DNA from: Talpa occidentalis
Lineage: Eukaryota > Chordata > Mammalia > Eulipotyphla > Talpidae
Direction of reading: 5' to 3'
NCBI RefSeq assembly: GCF_014898055.3
Contig: NW_023602073.1
Span: forward strand, 19,391,784 to 19,455,783
DNA: 64,000 bases
Part shown: positions 35,070 to 47,000 of the stretch, piece by piece
Numbering within the stretch: the stretch's first letter is position 1
Layout of the letters: each line of letters starts with the position of its first letter
The notes under the pieces: generated by a model
Databases searched by the model: none
What the model was told of the DNA's origin: nothing
The model's input: the letters and a program-made list of their open reading frames with translations, nothing else
Program-made: the position numbers and the translations under genes

Positions 35070-36437
35070 AAGGATATTTCTGGAAGCCTTGACGTTTTGA
35101 GTCCAATAAAAGGAGCTTGTCCTTTGCAGTTTAATCTCACAAATGGTGAACCCATTAATTACCTAAAAGCTTAGCGTGAAGATTTAGGGGCAGAAATATC
35201 ATATTCCAGAGCTCCTGGACTATGTTAACAACAACAACAAAAAATTAAGTCTCTTCAAGATGCTGTCAACTTCTTAAAGGATGTCAAACAGGTGAGAGAA
35301 AGCAAGTCACATGGATTGCATGTGGGAGTCACCCCACCCCCACCCCAGACAGCACAACATGGGCTACTTACAAATAACATGTACAGTTGCTTTGACAAGT
35401 CTCACCAGGATTGTGAGTAAATCTTAAAAACCCAAATCAAACCAGTTTGTGGCAGTTTTATCATTGGTTGTTTCCTTTGGATCAGTCATTCAGAACATAA
35501 ATTCTCTCGTGGCTCTTTCCCGGTAATGGAGCCACAGCTCATGGTTGGGCAAAGTCAGCTCTTGGGGTTGCATGAAATTCCATATGGTCCTTGATAAAGT
35601 GCAGAAAGCACAGAAAGTTAAATGACTTTGGAAACATCTTTACTCTATGAGAGAAATGCATTTTGACAATGAGGCCCTCTCAAAACCCATCCTCAATGTG
35701 TCAGAAAGAGGAAGCTCTGGTGTCTCCTCCTCTTATAGTGGCAGGATTTCACATGGGGGCAACTTCATGAGCAAATCCAAACCAAATTCCCTGTCATAGG
35801 CACCTTCAAATACCATTGTCTTAGGCAGTGGGGAATTAGGGTCTTAACATATGAATTTTTTGGTGGGGACACATCAGTCCATTGCAGTGGGAGAGTTAGT
35901 TCTTCCATGTACTTGCGAACTAAATATTTTCATTCTTTTAAAAATATTTGCCATTCTGTATTATCTTTTGAAGTTATCATTTGCATTTTTCTGATAACTT
36001 GACCTTCATCACCTTGTCATTGTATTTACTGGCCTTTTGGATATCTTTTATTGGTGAAGTACTTAGTTAAGTACTTAGTTAAGGTTTCCCCACATTTTTT
36101 CATGTTTTTAAGATTTATTTGTAGGAATTATTTAAAGTTCCTGGACATGACTTATTTGTCAAAATTTCTTTGATTTTTTGACACTGCTTGAGTGTAAGTG
36201 TTACATATGGTCAACTAAAACACAGAAGCCTTTTAAAAGTTATCATCAATCTCCTATAATGCAACCTTCTAGTCAATACCTTTGTGAAAACAATTCTATC
36301 ATTGATCATAACCAGCTCCAAGCTGTATACAAATTTCATCAACACATGTCTTCAGTCAAATCAGTTCAACTATAACAACACAAGACATGTCCAGGCAGAC
36401 TACACAGGATTCCACTTCTGCTAGACAGTCTTTTCTT
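35070..36437. other. intergenic, AT-rich
   Basis: No gene. A tandem AAGTACTTAGTT duplication lies at about 36058-36081. The short frame at 36178-36375 has no domain. Confidence 0.4.
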
Positions 36438-36440
36438 TTC

Positions 36441-36682
36441 TTTTTTTTAAAGATTTATTTATATATTTCTACAAGCACTGGGTACAGTCAGGAGCGCCGG
36501 AGGGTGAGAGAATTCACCAGAGCCAGAGCGGGGGAGCAGAACGGGCAGACATACGTACACTGCTGAGGGGAGCAATGTGCCATGTGGGACCCTTGCCTGT
36601 GACCGGGGATCGAACTGGCGCTGCAGAGTCTTTGGGCAGCTTCGCAACCCAGCGCTCAACCGCTGCGCCACCAGGGAGGCCC
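36441..36682 (-). mobile_element. tRNA-derived SINE, reverse, TACAAGCACTGGGTACA subfamily
   Basis: Target duplication CTAGACAGT(C/G)TTTTCTT on both sides. Confidence 0.9.
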
Positions 36683-36699
36683 TAGACAGTGTTTTCTTA

Positions 36700-37930
36700 A
36701 GAATTGTCCTTTGTAAATAAATGTAAGCCTTCATCTTGTGATCACCAGCCTTTAGGTACATTTTACTAAAAAAACAAATATACAAACCTGCAGAATTTCT
36801 AAATTAAGTTTGCCTTTTACACTTTACGATTGCATTTAGCCTCTTTTATCAATTCAGGTTGTTTTTTCCATCTCTAAGACTTCTCACAGAAATAATTACA
36901 GAATTACAGTGGATTAGACATGAATATCCAGAGATACTATTCCTATGGGTGGATAACCTTAAATACCATAAATAGAGGTAAAAGCTCTCCTATTATCTTC
37001 TAATAGTTTTAGTTTCATATTTCCCCTTAATCCTTTTCTTTTTCCACTTTAAATGTTCTTTTCCTTATCAGAAAAGACAGAAGCAAAGTGGATATGAAAC
37101 AATACTACTTTCTTCTGTCAGAGGTAATTGCACACCTTTTATCACTACAGTGGATTTGTCTTTTCCTTGTTCCTTTCTGCTGTGAACACACACATCCGCT
37201 CCCCACCCCCACAACTTGCAGCTGGGACAGTCACAAGGGAATCATACCTGTACCAAGCTTCTCCAAGATGAGGCTATTGAAATTGTCATTGTTTATCCCA
37301 AGTTGTAAGAGGTATGCCTGGAGTTTAAAGTATTTTGCTATTTGCTTAATTAATAAGTGATTAATAAGCTTCCTAGAAGAGCCTGGGATTGAAATAAGAT
37401 CAGCTGTAACCCAAGCACCATTCCAGTAATGGGCATTGAATACCTTATTACAGACAGGTTCCCCGATTCTGAATTCCCTTCATCTTCTCCCCAACCCCCA
37501 CCCCACATGTCACTGCTTCTGTCTGCCTTCACCCATCACTGTCTTCATTTCTCCCATAACATAAACCTTCATTATTAGACAGTGACAATAAATTGGATTT
37601 GGGAACATTTGGGTTGGATTAGGTAAACAAACTTGGGGATAGCGCTTATTTTCTCTCAGTGATAACTTATTTTTCTAATGAGCACAATGACAACCCCCTG
37701 GTTGTTGGCGAGGATTAACTGAGGCTGCCTCTGTAGGAGGCTGGCACACAGCAGCCAGCCAGCTTCACGCTGCGGGCGTTTCCCTGCTTAGGCTGGAAGG
37801 TGGAATCTGCAGAAGGGCCCTGCTGAGATGCCCCCACCCCTGAAAGCATCTCCTCCCGGAAGCGGCTGCAGAGAACAAAGGTTTTTTTCCGAAAAGGCCG
37901 GAGGCTGAGATGCTTGGGAGAGGGACGCAT
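36700..37930. other. intergenic
   Basis: No gene recognised; GC content rises toward the tRNA-Arg gene from about 37690. Confidence 0.4.
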
Positions 37931-37931
37931 G

Positions 37932-37936
37932 AAAAA
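37932..37936 (-). terminator. pol III terminator of tRNA-Arg
   Basis: TTTTT on the minus strand, 8 nt after the tRNA-Arg 3' end. Confidence 0.75.
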
Positions 37937-37943
37937 GGAAACA

Positions 37944-38016
37944 CAACCACGAAGGGATTCGAACCCTCAATCTTCTGATCCGAAGTCAGATGCCTTATCC
38001 ATTAGGCCACGTGGTC
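37944..38016 (-). tRNA. tRNA-Arg (TCG)
   Basis: A 73-nt cloverleaf on the minus strand. Acceptor GACCACG/CGTGGTT (first pair G-U). A-box region TGGCCTAATGGATAAGG. Anticodon loop CTTCGGA (anticodon TCG). T loop with B-box GGTTCGAATCC. Discriminator G. No intron. All arms pair, so this should be a functional gene. Known mammalian tRNA-Arg(TCG) genes of the MHC-adjacent cluster have this sequence type. Confidence 0.95.
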
Positions 38017-38339
38017 CCACGGCTGCCGGTGTGGTGAAATATCACAAGTGCGTGAGAATCTGGTCGCCTCTGGCTCCTTTATCTGGTGCCATCCCAGCAA
38101 AACACACCTCGTCTCTACACCGATGTCAAGACGGTGACGTTGATAACGCACCACTTGACGCGGGAAACGGATAAGGCGAAATAGGAATTCCGATTTTCTC
38201 CATCTCTTGCCTTTCCCTTGACACCAAACTTCCTTACCGAACAGTATTTCACCCGTGTGCTGCGGGGACTCAGCTGGCCGCATGGAACGGTAAAGAAATA
38301 GGAGGGAAAAAATCCTGTGTCCCTCCGTCCTCACGGCCT

Positions 38340-38830
38340 CAAAGCTCGGAATGGAGACAGAGCGAGCCCCTCTGGACGTGAACGCCCCCTGGGGGACACC
38401 CCTTCCCCCAGTCCTGCCAGGACGGCCCGCAGCAGGCGGGAATCCCGGGTCTTCCTGGACCCGGCCCGCGGGGAGACCGGGGACACCCGCTGAGCACCCC
38501 GGGGAGCCGCGGTCCAGGCGCAGGCGGTGTGGGGCGCGCAGGGTGCAGCGGGGCGCGCAGGGTGCAGCGGGGCGCGCAGGGAGCAGCGGGGCGCGCGCGT
38601 CTGGAGCAGCCGCCTGCCGAGCGCGGCTGCTGGGCTCAAGGCGGTGGCTGCGTGTGTTCCTTCCTGCGCCCGATTGTCCCCAGACACCCCAGTCTCTCCC
38701 GCGCACCCGACCTCCGGCTAGTGACGGTGCCGGAGGGCGGCGCTGGTGCCTGCCTGGCGCCCTCTCCCTGGGGCGCGAGGCTAAGGGGGGAAGCCCACGG
38801 CCGGGTCGCTACCCCGCCCCCACACTGATC
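38340..38830. promoter_or_regulatory. CpG island next to tRNA-Arg
   Basis: About 500 bp of very CpG-rich DNA 0.3 kb upstream of tRNA-Arg. It could be an unrecognised promoter; no exon or splice structure was recognised. Long open frames on both strands are compositional. Confidence 0.5.
38531..38599 (+). repeat. 19-bp minisatellite, about 3.6 units
   Basis: Unit GGGGCGCGCAGGGTGCAGC at 38531, 38550, 38569 (one change) and partial at 38588, inside the CpG island. Confidence 0.95.
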
Positions 38831-38889
38831 GAACGTCTAGAGGGGAAGTGGGCACCAAAGACAGGGATTTCTGGTAAAGGGACACCCAT

Positions 38890-40110
38890 TTAACACATTA
38901 TTTACATTTTTGTTGAGTGCTTATGGAATGAGGTGGCCTCAAAAAATGGTGTTAGGGGAAAGCAGGCGAGACCGCTCTTGCTGAGAATGCACCATCCCAA
39001 GAGCAAGGAAAAGTTATATTCTGTCTTTCCAGCCTGGGCATATTAGGAAATAGTTACCTGCTCGCCTTCTCTTTGCTTGTAAGGAGTCACGTCACACAGG
39101 TGCTCCCACTCACGGGAACGACGCCTGTGTATTTTGGAAAAGGAACAGCCTTTTTGTAAGACTTGAAAGGGGGGTGATTTTCCCAGCGAGCTGTGTATAG
39201 AAAACTTACCTTTCAAGTGCTCCCAAGTCGATTCCAAGTCTCCCTACTTTTTTCAAAGAAAGGTGCTTCTTCCTTTTCTAGGGAAATTTTCCTCTTGTGA
39301 CTTTGACTGTATTCTACTTGCTTCCAACATTTTACCCGTGTTTTCATTGTTGTCCCCTGTCATTCTGTCTGTCCCCTTTCCTCTGTGAGCCTTTCTCTTG
39401 CATGTGTCACTGTAAATACTCCTCCTCAGGATTTAACTCCCTGTAATTTGTCCTCATTCCTACTAGGCCTGTTTGTATGACCTCTCTTTCTACAAATTTA
39501 GGAAATTATGTTAAGATTCTTCATGGCAAATCACAGGCATCCTGTTTTAGGTTAAGCAAAGCTATAGCCCCCTTAATAGAATCCAAGAAAAAGTTTTTAA
39601 AAAACGAGGTTTTGGAAAAGATAAGAGTACAGTTGTCTCTTGACAACAACTGGAACAGGGGTCTTTTTATTCTCTTTAAAAACAGATGTTGGAACTCCTC
39701 TGTCTCTCCTCATCAACCAGTTCTTTCATAATTTTTCTTAATGTCTCTGTTCTGTCTTCAGTATGATTTCTTTCAGATTTATGTTCTATTTAACTAATTC
39801 TTTTATATTTTAAACTTTGAAAAGATATTAAAGGTTATTTATAACATGTACAAAAAACACCTACCACCCATGTAAAAAACTAGAGTATGACCTTGTGGAT
39901 CTCCCAAAATTACAATCCGTTCCTCTTTCCTTCATCTGAGACTGGTAAATCCTGCCCGTATATAATTTACGCTATTTAAGGTTTCATACTTTTAAAACTT
40001 TTAACAAAGCTTTAAAAATATATAAGTGAAACAATATTTGAATATTATTCTCTAGCTTGGCCTTCTTAAATCCACATTCTTAAATTTAATCCATGTTGTG
40101 TGTGACTGTG
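38890..40110. other. intergenic
   Basis: AT-rich from 39240 on. The 84-codon frame at 39477-39731 (ILHGKSQASCFRLSKAIAP) might be a scrap of an old retroelement; I cannot identify it. Confidence 0.35.
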
Positions 40111-40114
40111 GGTC

Positions 40115-40800
40115 ACTCATTTTTTAAGTCAACTTCATTGAAATATAATGTACACACCAAAAATGCACCCACCCTTTTAATTGATGACATTTGACAAATA
40201 TGTGTGAGTGTGTGTGCTGCACCGCACACAAGCACCACAATCAGGGTACAAAACATTTCATCACCCCCCCCCAAATTCTCTCAGTGATGACTCATTTTAC
40301 TACTATATTCATTCTAGTTGTTGAATAAATATCAGTCAAATTATCCTGTCAATGGACATTTGGGTGGTTTCTCATATGGACTTTTATAAATATTGATGTA
40401 ATTTTCAAACACATGGCTCCTCCAGATTCTTGACATGTAACTGACTGGGCTTGTAAAACTGTAGGACACACACAAATATTTTCAATTTTACTAGGCAATC
40501 TCAGATTGTTTCCTAAAGTGGTTGTATCAACATGTCCATACAATCTACTGTGTAGGGGCTTTAGTTGTTCCACATTTTTGCCAACACTTGTTACTTTCAT
40601 TTGGGCCAGACTAGTGAGAACAAAACAGAATTTCTTTGTAATTTAAATCAGCTTTTTCATGATTACAAATGATTTTGAGTATCTTTTTGTATGTCTTTGG
40701 CCATGTAATTTCCTTCTTTGAAGTGCTTATTTTGCTAACTTTTCCATTTAGTCACCTTTTTCCTCATTGATTTGTAGTAATTCTTTATATATATATATTA
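40115..40800. mobile_element. old LINE-1 fragment
   Basis: Words such as TTCATTGAAATATAATGTACA, ATGCACCCACCC, TGACATTTGACAAATA and CACAATCAGGGTACAAAACATTTC are the L1M-type 3' region. Family not assigned. Confidence 0.5.
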
Positions 40801-40810
40801 AGATGATTCC

Positions 40811-40972
40811 TTTTTTTAAGATTTATTTATTTATGCATACAAGAGCTGGGGTACAGGCCAGAAGTTGGAGGGTATGAGAGGATTCATCAGAGACAGAGTG
40901 AGGAGCAGAACAGGCAGTCTGACTGAAATACACTGCTGAGGGGAGCAGAGGGGATTGCTTGGGAGGCCCTTT
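40811..40972 (-). mobile_element. tRNA-derived SINE, central part deleted
   Basis: Reverse copy in which the body is joined directly to ...GGGAGGCCC; followed by poly-T and GT-rich simple sequence to 41038. Confidence 0.85.
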
Positions 40973-41038
40973 TTTGTTTTTTTTTTGTGTGTGTGTGTGT
41001 GGTTTTTTTTTTTTTGCCTTTTTTTTTTTTTTTTTTTA
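40973..41038. repeat. poly-T/(GT)n simple sequence
   Basis: Runs of T interrupted by GTGTGTGTGTGTG. Confidence 0.9.
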
Positions 41039-41119
41039 GTGTTCCTTAACAAACCTGACCCTTTGCTCTTATGAATTTTAGATACAGTTGTAATACTGTA
41101 TGAAAACTCTATATTAGTA

Positions 41120-41390
41120 GGACCTCCCTGGTGGAGCAAAGGGGTTAAGACCCAACCTATGACGCTATCCGCAGCCACTGCAGCACAAGTTCGATCCCAG
41201 GGAGCTACCCACATGGTGCAGCAGACCTTTCCTGTCTCCCCACTGCTCCCCTCAGCAGTGTATTTCGGTCAATCTGCCTGTTCTGTTTCCCACTCTGTCT
41301 CTGGTGAATCCTCTCACTCTCCACACCTCTGGCCTGTACCCAGTTCTTATATGCATAAATAAATAAATCTTTCAAAAAAAAAAAAAAGAA
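41120..41390 (+). mobile_element. tRNA-derived SINE, forward
   Basis: GACCTCCCTGGTGGAGCAAA head, ATAAATAAATAAATCTTTC-An tail; target duplication GAAAACTCTATTAGTA-like on both sides. Confidence 0.9.
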
Positions 41391-42944
41391 AACTCTATTA
41401 GTATATTCAATAGAAATGTAAACTATCATCTTCATAAGTCTTTCAAATATGTCCATTTTCCTTCATTCCTGCTACCATTTCCTCTATCCAAACCATTATC
41501 ATTAGTCTTTTGTTACTAAAGCTTCTTTGGTCTCCTTGCCTCTAGCACTCCAACTTACTTTCCGCAGGGTAGTCAGAGAAATCTTGCTAAAATACAATCC
41601 AAGTCACCTTCCATTTGTCATCTTTTTGTGACCTCCAAAACCCCAGAATTAAGGCTGGGCTCAATTAAGGCATGTTTAATTCTGAATTGGCTTCTGCTGA
41701 CCTCCAGCTCCCTTTCCAGCCTGCAGCTCTCCACCTTACCCCATGCTTCCATCACTATTAGTTCCTCAAATTAACTAACTGAAGATTTTTCAGTTAGGAA
41801 AACAGTAATTTGGATAACTTGTCCTTCTAAAGATGACAGAGATTTCAGTCAGAAATTAATTTGAAAGAAAAACTAGAACACATCATGATTGTCATCACAC
41901 ACTTGAAAGTCATATAGTCCAGGACAGTCCTCTGCTTTTTTCCCTTTTTGTATTTTTGAATGAGTTCAAGGTTTAAAAATATAATTGTATCAGTGATAGT
42001 AACAAATGGATTGCAAATTCAACACAAGTGTATCAGAATACAAAGCACATCGAATGTTCTTTGAACCGGTAAACAAATGTCTTCTTGCCTAATAATCATA
42101 ATGAAGTCTAATTATAGTGTTTGGAGCCTTCACAATAATCTATCTTGGTATACACCAGAAGGCTCATGTTAACATTTCACGGTATACACACTATATTGCA
42201 GTAAAGCTGGTGAATAAAAAGAATGGACAGTAAGACAATAACACAAACTGGGGAGGGGAAAAGACAGATATTCCTAAGTTTTTAAAAAATCAAGGTAAAG
42301 CAATTTACACCTATGGTACTGAGTCATTTGCAGGAATATAAGGCAGGCATCTAATTCAAATAGCCAAGAAAGCATCATACCAAAAAATCTTGCCCAGATG
42401 ATTTTAATTATTTTCTCAGATATTCAAAATGCATTCTTTTTGTCCCTCACTTGATTTTCTCCCAAACCACTTTTAAGTATTTTTAGAAATATAAAATCAT
42501 CAAGTTGCTTTTTAAATTGAAAATGGGAAGCACCATACTTTATTGAATCAATAAAACAAATGACAAAGTTAAAAAACTTTAGTCTATTTCCAAAATATAA
42601 TCAGATAGGAAAGAGGGCATGTAAGATGAAGGCAGGTGGATTAAACACTGTCTCCTAAATCTACTTACATCAGCTTTTTTTTGGAAAAACCTGCAATATT
42701 TAATTATTAACAAACTATATAAAATAATCCTACTGAGACTTCACAACTGAATGTGAAAATGTCTCCTCCACTTGCAAAGGTTTTTGGCATCTACTCCTTT
42801 GAACTTTCTTATCAAATGGCTAAATTATTGGTGACATTTTGTATTGCTAAATCTTTCCCTTCTTCGCTTTCAATATCACATTTCTTTGAAAAGAAACATT
42901 TATGTAAGTACCTTCCCTGTCTAGGAAAAAACTCATTTTCTTAG
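41391..42944. other. intergenic, AT-rich
   Basis: No gene, tRNA or confident repeat recognised. Confidence 0.4.
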
Positions 42945-42958
42945 GAATACTCGAAGAA

Positions 42959-43243
42959 GGGCCTCCCCTGGTGGCGCAGGCGGTTGAGCGCAGCGCTGTG
43001 AAGCTGTCCGCAGCCTCTGCAGCACCGGTTCCATACCAGCCGCCAGTGAGGGTACCACATGGCGCTGCGGACCTCTCCTGTCTCGCCCGCTGTCATTTAA
43101 ACAAAACACCCCCTCAGCAGTGTATTTCGTCAGTCTGCCTGTTCTGTCCCCCGCTCTGTCTCTGAATCCTCTAAACCCTCCTGAGCATCTGGCCTGTACC
43201 CAGGTTCTTGTATGAGTAAATAAATAAATCTTTAAAAACAAGA
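42959..43243 (+). mobile_element. tRNA-derived SINE, forward
   Basis: GGGCCTCCCCTGGTGGCGCA head. Flanks GAATACTCGAAGAAG and GAATCCTCGAAGAAG are the target duplication. A short insert (CATTTAAACAAAACACC) lies near 43095. Confidence 0.9.
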
Positions 43244-43263
43244 AAAAAAGAATCCTCGAAGAA

Positions 43264-43930
43264 GCTGCCTTATGCTAATAGTGTTTTCAGTAATTCTGAG
43301 GACACAGATTAGAGAGCAGATATATGTGGCATTTTTTCTGAGTCATCTCACTACAATAAAGGTTATTAAATCCACTTGAGAAATCAATAATCCCCAACTT
43401 TGTCCCAGAGAACCTTAAAGGCAATCAGCTCTGGCAAAATCTGAAAACCTCCACCTGACATGAACTTGTCACTATGGCCTCACCCCCCACCATTCTGAAA
43501 TCTGAATTTGGGAGTCCAAAGCCATAACAGTATTATAAGACAAAGGTTTCCCCTCCCCACCTCACCCACTGTGTCTAAACATGAACCTACCAAAAGAACT
43601 TACAACCCAACTGCTCAGGATCACTTGACAAGTTCAACACCTTACCCACTACCCTGCTTTCCAAGATTCTTTCCTTGAATTCACTTCCCTTCACTGACCT
43701 AGTCTGATGCTTCAAAGAATCATCCCTCATGCTGAAGTCCTCCTACCATCTTAATATCCTAATGAATTACAATAAAAAATTACATACTAAATATAAGACC
43801 AAATTTTAAATATTAGAATCAACCTATTTAAAAAACATTTAAATAAATATAACAAACGTGAAAAATAAAAATAAAAGGATAAAACTGCACACATAATTGA
43901 AAGTATACATATAGGCAATTTAGAAAACTG
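43264..43930. other. intergenic, 3' of ZBED9
   Basis: AT-rich; no gene seen. Confidence 0.4.
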
Positions 43931-43934
43931 CTAT

Positions 43935-43940
43935 TTTAAT
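43935..43940 (-). terminator. ZBED9: possible ZBED9 polyadenylation signal (ATTAAA)
   Basis: Minus-strand ATTAAA about 76 nt past the ZBED9 stop at 44016-44018. Confidence 0.3.
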
Positions 43941-44015
43941 CACAACTATGCCTACTTCCATGAGGCCTATATGTTGACTTTGAAAGAACACTTTGTAACT
44001 CAGCATTTGAAGTTT

Positions 44016-47000
44016 TTAATGTGATAAATGAGCTTGCTTCTTGCTCGTTAATTTGTCTAATCTAGGCTGGATGGAGGACAATGCTACTCTTAGGGGATAA
44101 TGGATGTTTAAACTGTTCCTATGTTTTGTTTTAATGACACTTAAAGTAGAGAACCCAGTCTCACAGAGGTAAGTTGAGGGAACAAAAGGAGAGATTTTAA
44201 AGCAATCTCAGCAAGTTCAGGGTATTCACTTTTCACTTTTATCCAAAATGAAGGAAGTGATGCTGTATTGTCAAAATTCATTTTTAAACCTTCATCAGTA
44301 GCCAGCCTCAGCAGCTCATCCTGTAGAGTTACAGTTAAATTTAAATGATCTTTTGATGAAAGAAATGGATTTTGGATCCATGAATTTCCTATGCGTGGAT
44401 CTTCTTTTGAGGGACAATAAAATTCAAAGCAAACTAACAAATTTGTAAGATGCTCATTGATAACTTTTCGCAGGTGTGCAATATCAAGATCGTTACCTAC
44501 TTCATTGATAAGTGTCGTCAGGTTATGGAACATGTCATAACAATCTGTGGAAACTCTCCTTTTCCAAGCTTCTAACTTTTGCTTTTGTCCTTCAATCTTA
44601 TCTGCCATTGAGAAACATGTAGCATTCTTCCCTTGCATGGACGCATTCAGATCATTAAAAACACTGAAGATGTCAGATAAGTAAGCAAGGCTGGCTGTCC
44701 AGTTCACATCTTTAAACAGCTGGGACCAAGCTGGTTTTTTGCTCTGCAGAAACACCAGCAGTTCATTTCGTATTTCAAACATTCTCGACAGAACTTTCCC
44801 ACGCGACAGCCACCGCATCTCAGCGTGTAAGAGCAGTTGCTTATGATCAGTTTCCATATTATCACATAATAGGGAGAATAATCTTGAATTTAATGCATTA
44901 GATTTCACATAATTCACAATTTTTACTATGTCCGTAAGCACCCTATTTAGTTCGGCTGATATTTTTTTCATAACAAGACTTTCCCGGTGAATGAAGCAAT
45001 GAGTTATTTTACATTCTGGTGCAAGTTCCTTAATCTGGGTGACCACCTCAGAATGTTTACCTGTCATTGAAGCTGCACCATCAGAACACACGCCTACGCA
45101 GAACTTAAATTCCAGACCACACTTGTTGACAATGTAATTCTTCACAGCTTCATATAGTTCCGAGTTAGTTGTGTTTGTTGGCAAAGAGGCTGAAAAGAAG
45201 AATTCTTCCTTTATGTCATCATCATGTTCGAACCTCACATATACTAAAAGAACGATCATGTTTGCGATATCTCTGCATTCATCAAATTGCAATGAAAAAT
45301 ACTTGGCTTGTTTGATTTGTTCGATGAGCTGGTCCTCCATGTCATTAGCCAGTTCCTGGATCCTCCGAGCGATGGTGTCATTGGACAGCGGCACTTGTGC
45401 CACCTTCTTGGCTGCTGACTCACCCAGCATTTCCAAGCAGACTTCTTTGATGCAGTCTTTCACAAGCGTCTCTGCAATTGTGTAGGGCGTTTTAGACTTC
45501 GCAACCGGAAGTGCTACTTTGTAAGATGCCCGCAAAGCACTAATGTTGATGTGAGAAACACTGAACACTGGCTTTGGTTGGCTTTTTAATTCACTACTCT
45601 TTCTCTCAAAGAATTCTTTCGGTTGGGAACTTATTTCTTTATGTTTTGAATACAAATGCCGCTTCAATTTTGACGGTTTCATCGCCTCATTAGCCAGTAC
45701 ATCTCCACAAATAATGCACTGTGGTTTTAGCACTTCACCGTCAATTATGGCCACAAAACCAAACTCGATGTAGGAGGGATCGTACTTGCGAGTGAAAGTA
45801 GTATGAACTCTTTTGTTTTCACCTCTTCAGGATGACTCCCATTGTTACCATTTCTTTTACTATTGCCTCTGTATTCAGAAAAGGCGTGTTTTCTTGACAA
45901 AGAAGTCCAGTGAAGCTTGTTTTGCCATCTGCAAATTAGGATTAAAAACAAATAATACAAAATTACTTGCCTCTATCTAATAATGCTAAACTACAAATTA
46001 ACTAGGCTTGACTAAAAATAAAAAAAGGATTTAAAACTATAATTCAATATATTGTATACACAATATGCTTACTTTATTATATATAACTTTAAATAATTAT
46101 AAAGATAAATGCTTACATTTCCTCAGCGTTCTACATCTTTCGGGTAATGGCTGACAAAGAACTCATAAAATATCACAGGTTGTGATGTGAAACTGTTGGG
46201 CTTGATTAGTGTGCAACTCCACTGCATGTGACTCAGCGTGAGCCTCTAACACCACTGAGCTGGTCAATATTCTCTTAGAAAGATGAGTCCATTAACCGTA
46301 CACCTGATGTTGCAGGAATGTCAGATTGTACTCAGTCTCTGTGTACTCTCATCTGCATACGGATCTATTATGGTAACATGCTTTGCAAACTAGAACCCGT
46401 CTAANNNNNNNNNNNNNNNNNNNNNNNNNNNNNNNNNNNNNNNNNNNNNNNNNNNNNNNNNNNNNNNNNNNNNNNNNNNNNNNNNNNNNNNNNNNNNNNN
46501 NNNNACATCTCCACAAATAATGCACTGTGGTTTTAGCACTTCACCGTCAATTATGGCCACAAAACCAAACTCGATGTAGGAGGGATCGTACTTGCGAGTG
46601 AAAGTAGTATGAACTCTTTTGGTTTTCACCTCTTCAGGATGACTCCCATTGTTACCATTTCTTTTACTATTGCCTCTGTATTCAGAAAAGGCGTGTCTTT
46701 TCTTGACAAAGAAGTCCAGTGAAGCTTGTTTTGCCATCTGCAAATTAGGATTAAAAACAAATAATACAAAATTTACTTGCCTCTATCTAATAATGCTAAA
46801 CTACAAATTAACTAGGCTTGACTAAAAATAAAAAAAGGATTTAAAACTATAATTCAATATATTGTATACACAATATGCTTACTTTATTATATATAACTTT
46901 ATAATTAATTATAAAGATAAATGCTTACATTTCCTCAGCGTTCTACATCTTTCGGGGTAATGGCTGCAAGAAAGAACTCATAAAATATCACAGGTTGTGA

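Larger units (their letters stand above)
44016..46737 (-). pseudogene. ZBED9: ZBED9 last coding exon: BED finger and Buster-type hAT transposase
   Basis: A 537-codon uninterrupted stretch (45754-44141) contains a BED-type finger (CIIC...HLYSKH, C13/C16/H33/H38), the RNase H-like core ([16 protein letters not shown]) and the [10 protein letters not shown] motif of hAT enzymes. Near 44188-44196 one base is missing. After it, in the shifted frame, the hAT C-terminal dimerisation region ([22 protein letters not shown]) runs to a TAA at 44016. The exon starts after a good acceptor (TTTGCAG) at 46737, in phase with the integrase exon. The N-terminal part lies in the region duplicated around the N gap and is in frame only in the right copy. 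Confidence 0.8.

Noticed and set aside
38002..38706. 234-codon minus-strand open frame over the CpG island and tRNA-Arg
   Set aside because: It overlaps the tRNA gene and the minisatellite; composition-driven and without domain or splice context.
45171..45485. 104-codon plus-strand frame
   Set aside because: Antisense shadow of the ZBED9 hAT exon.
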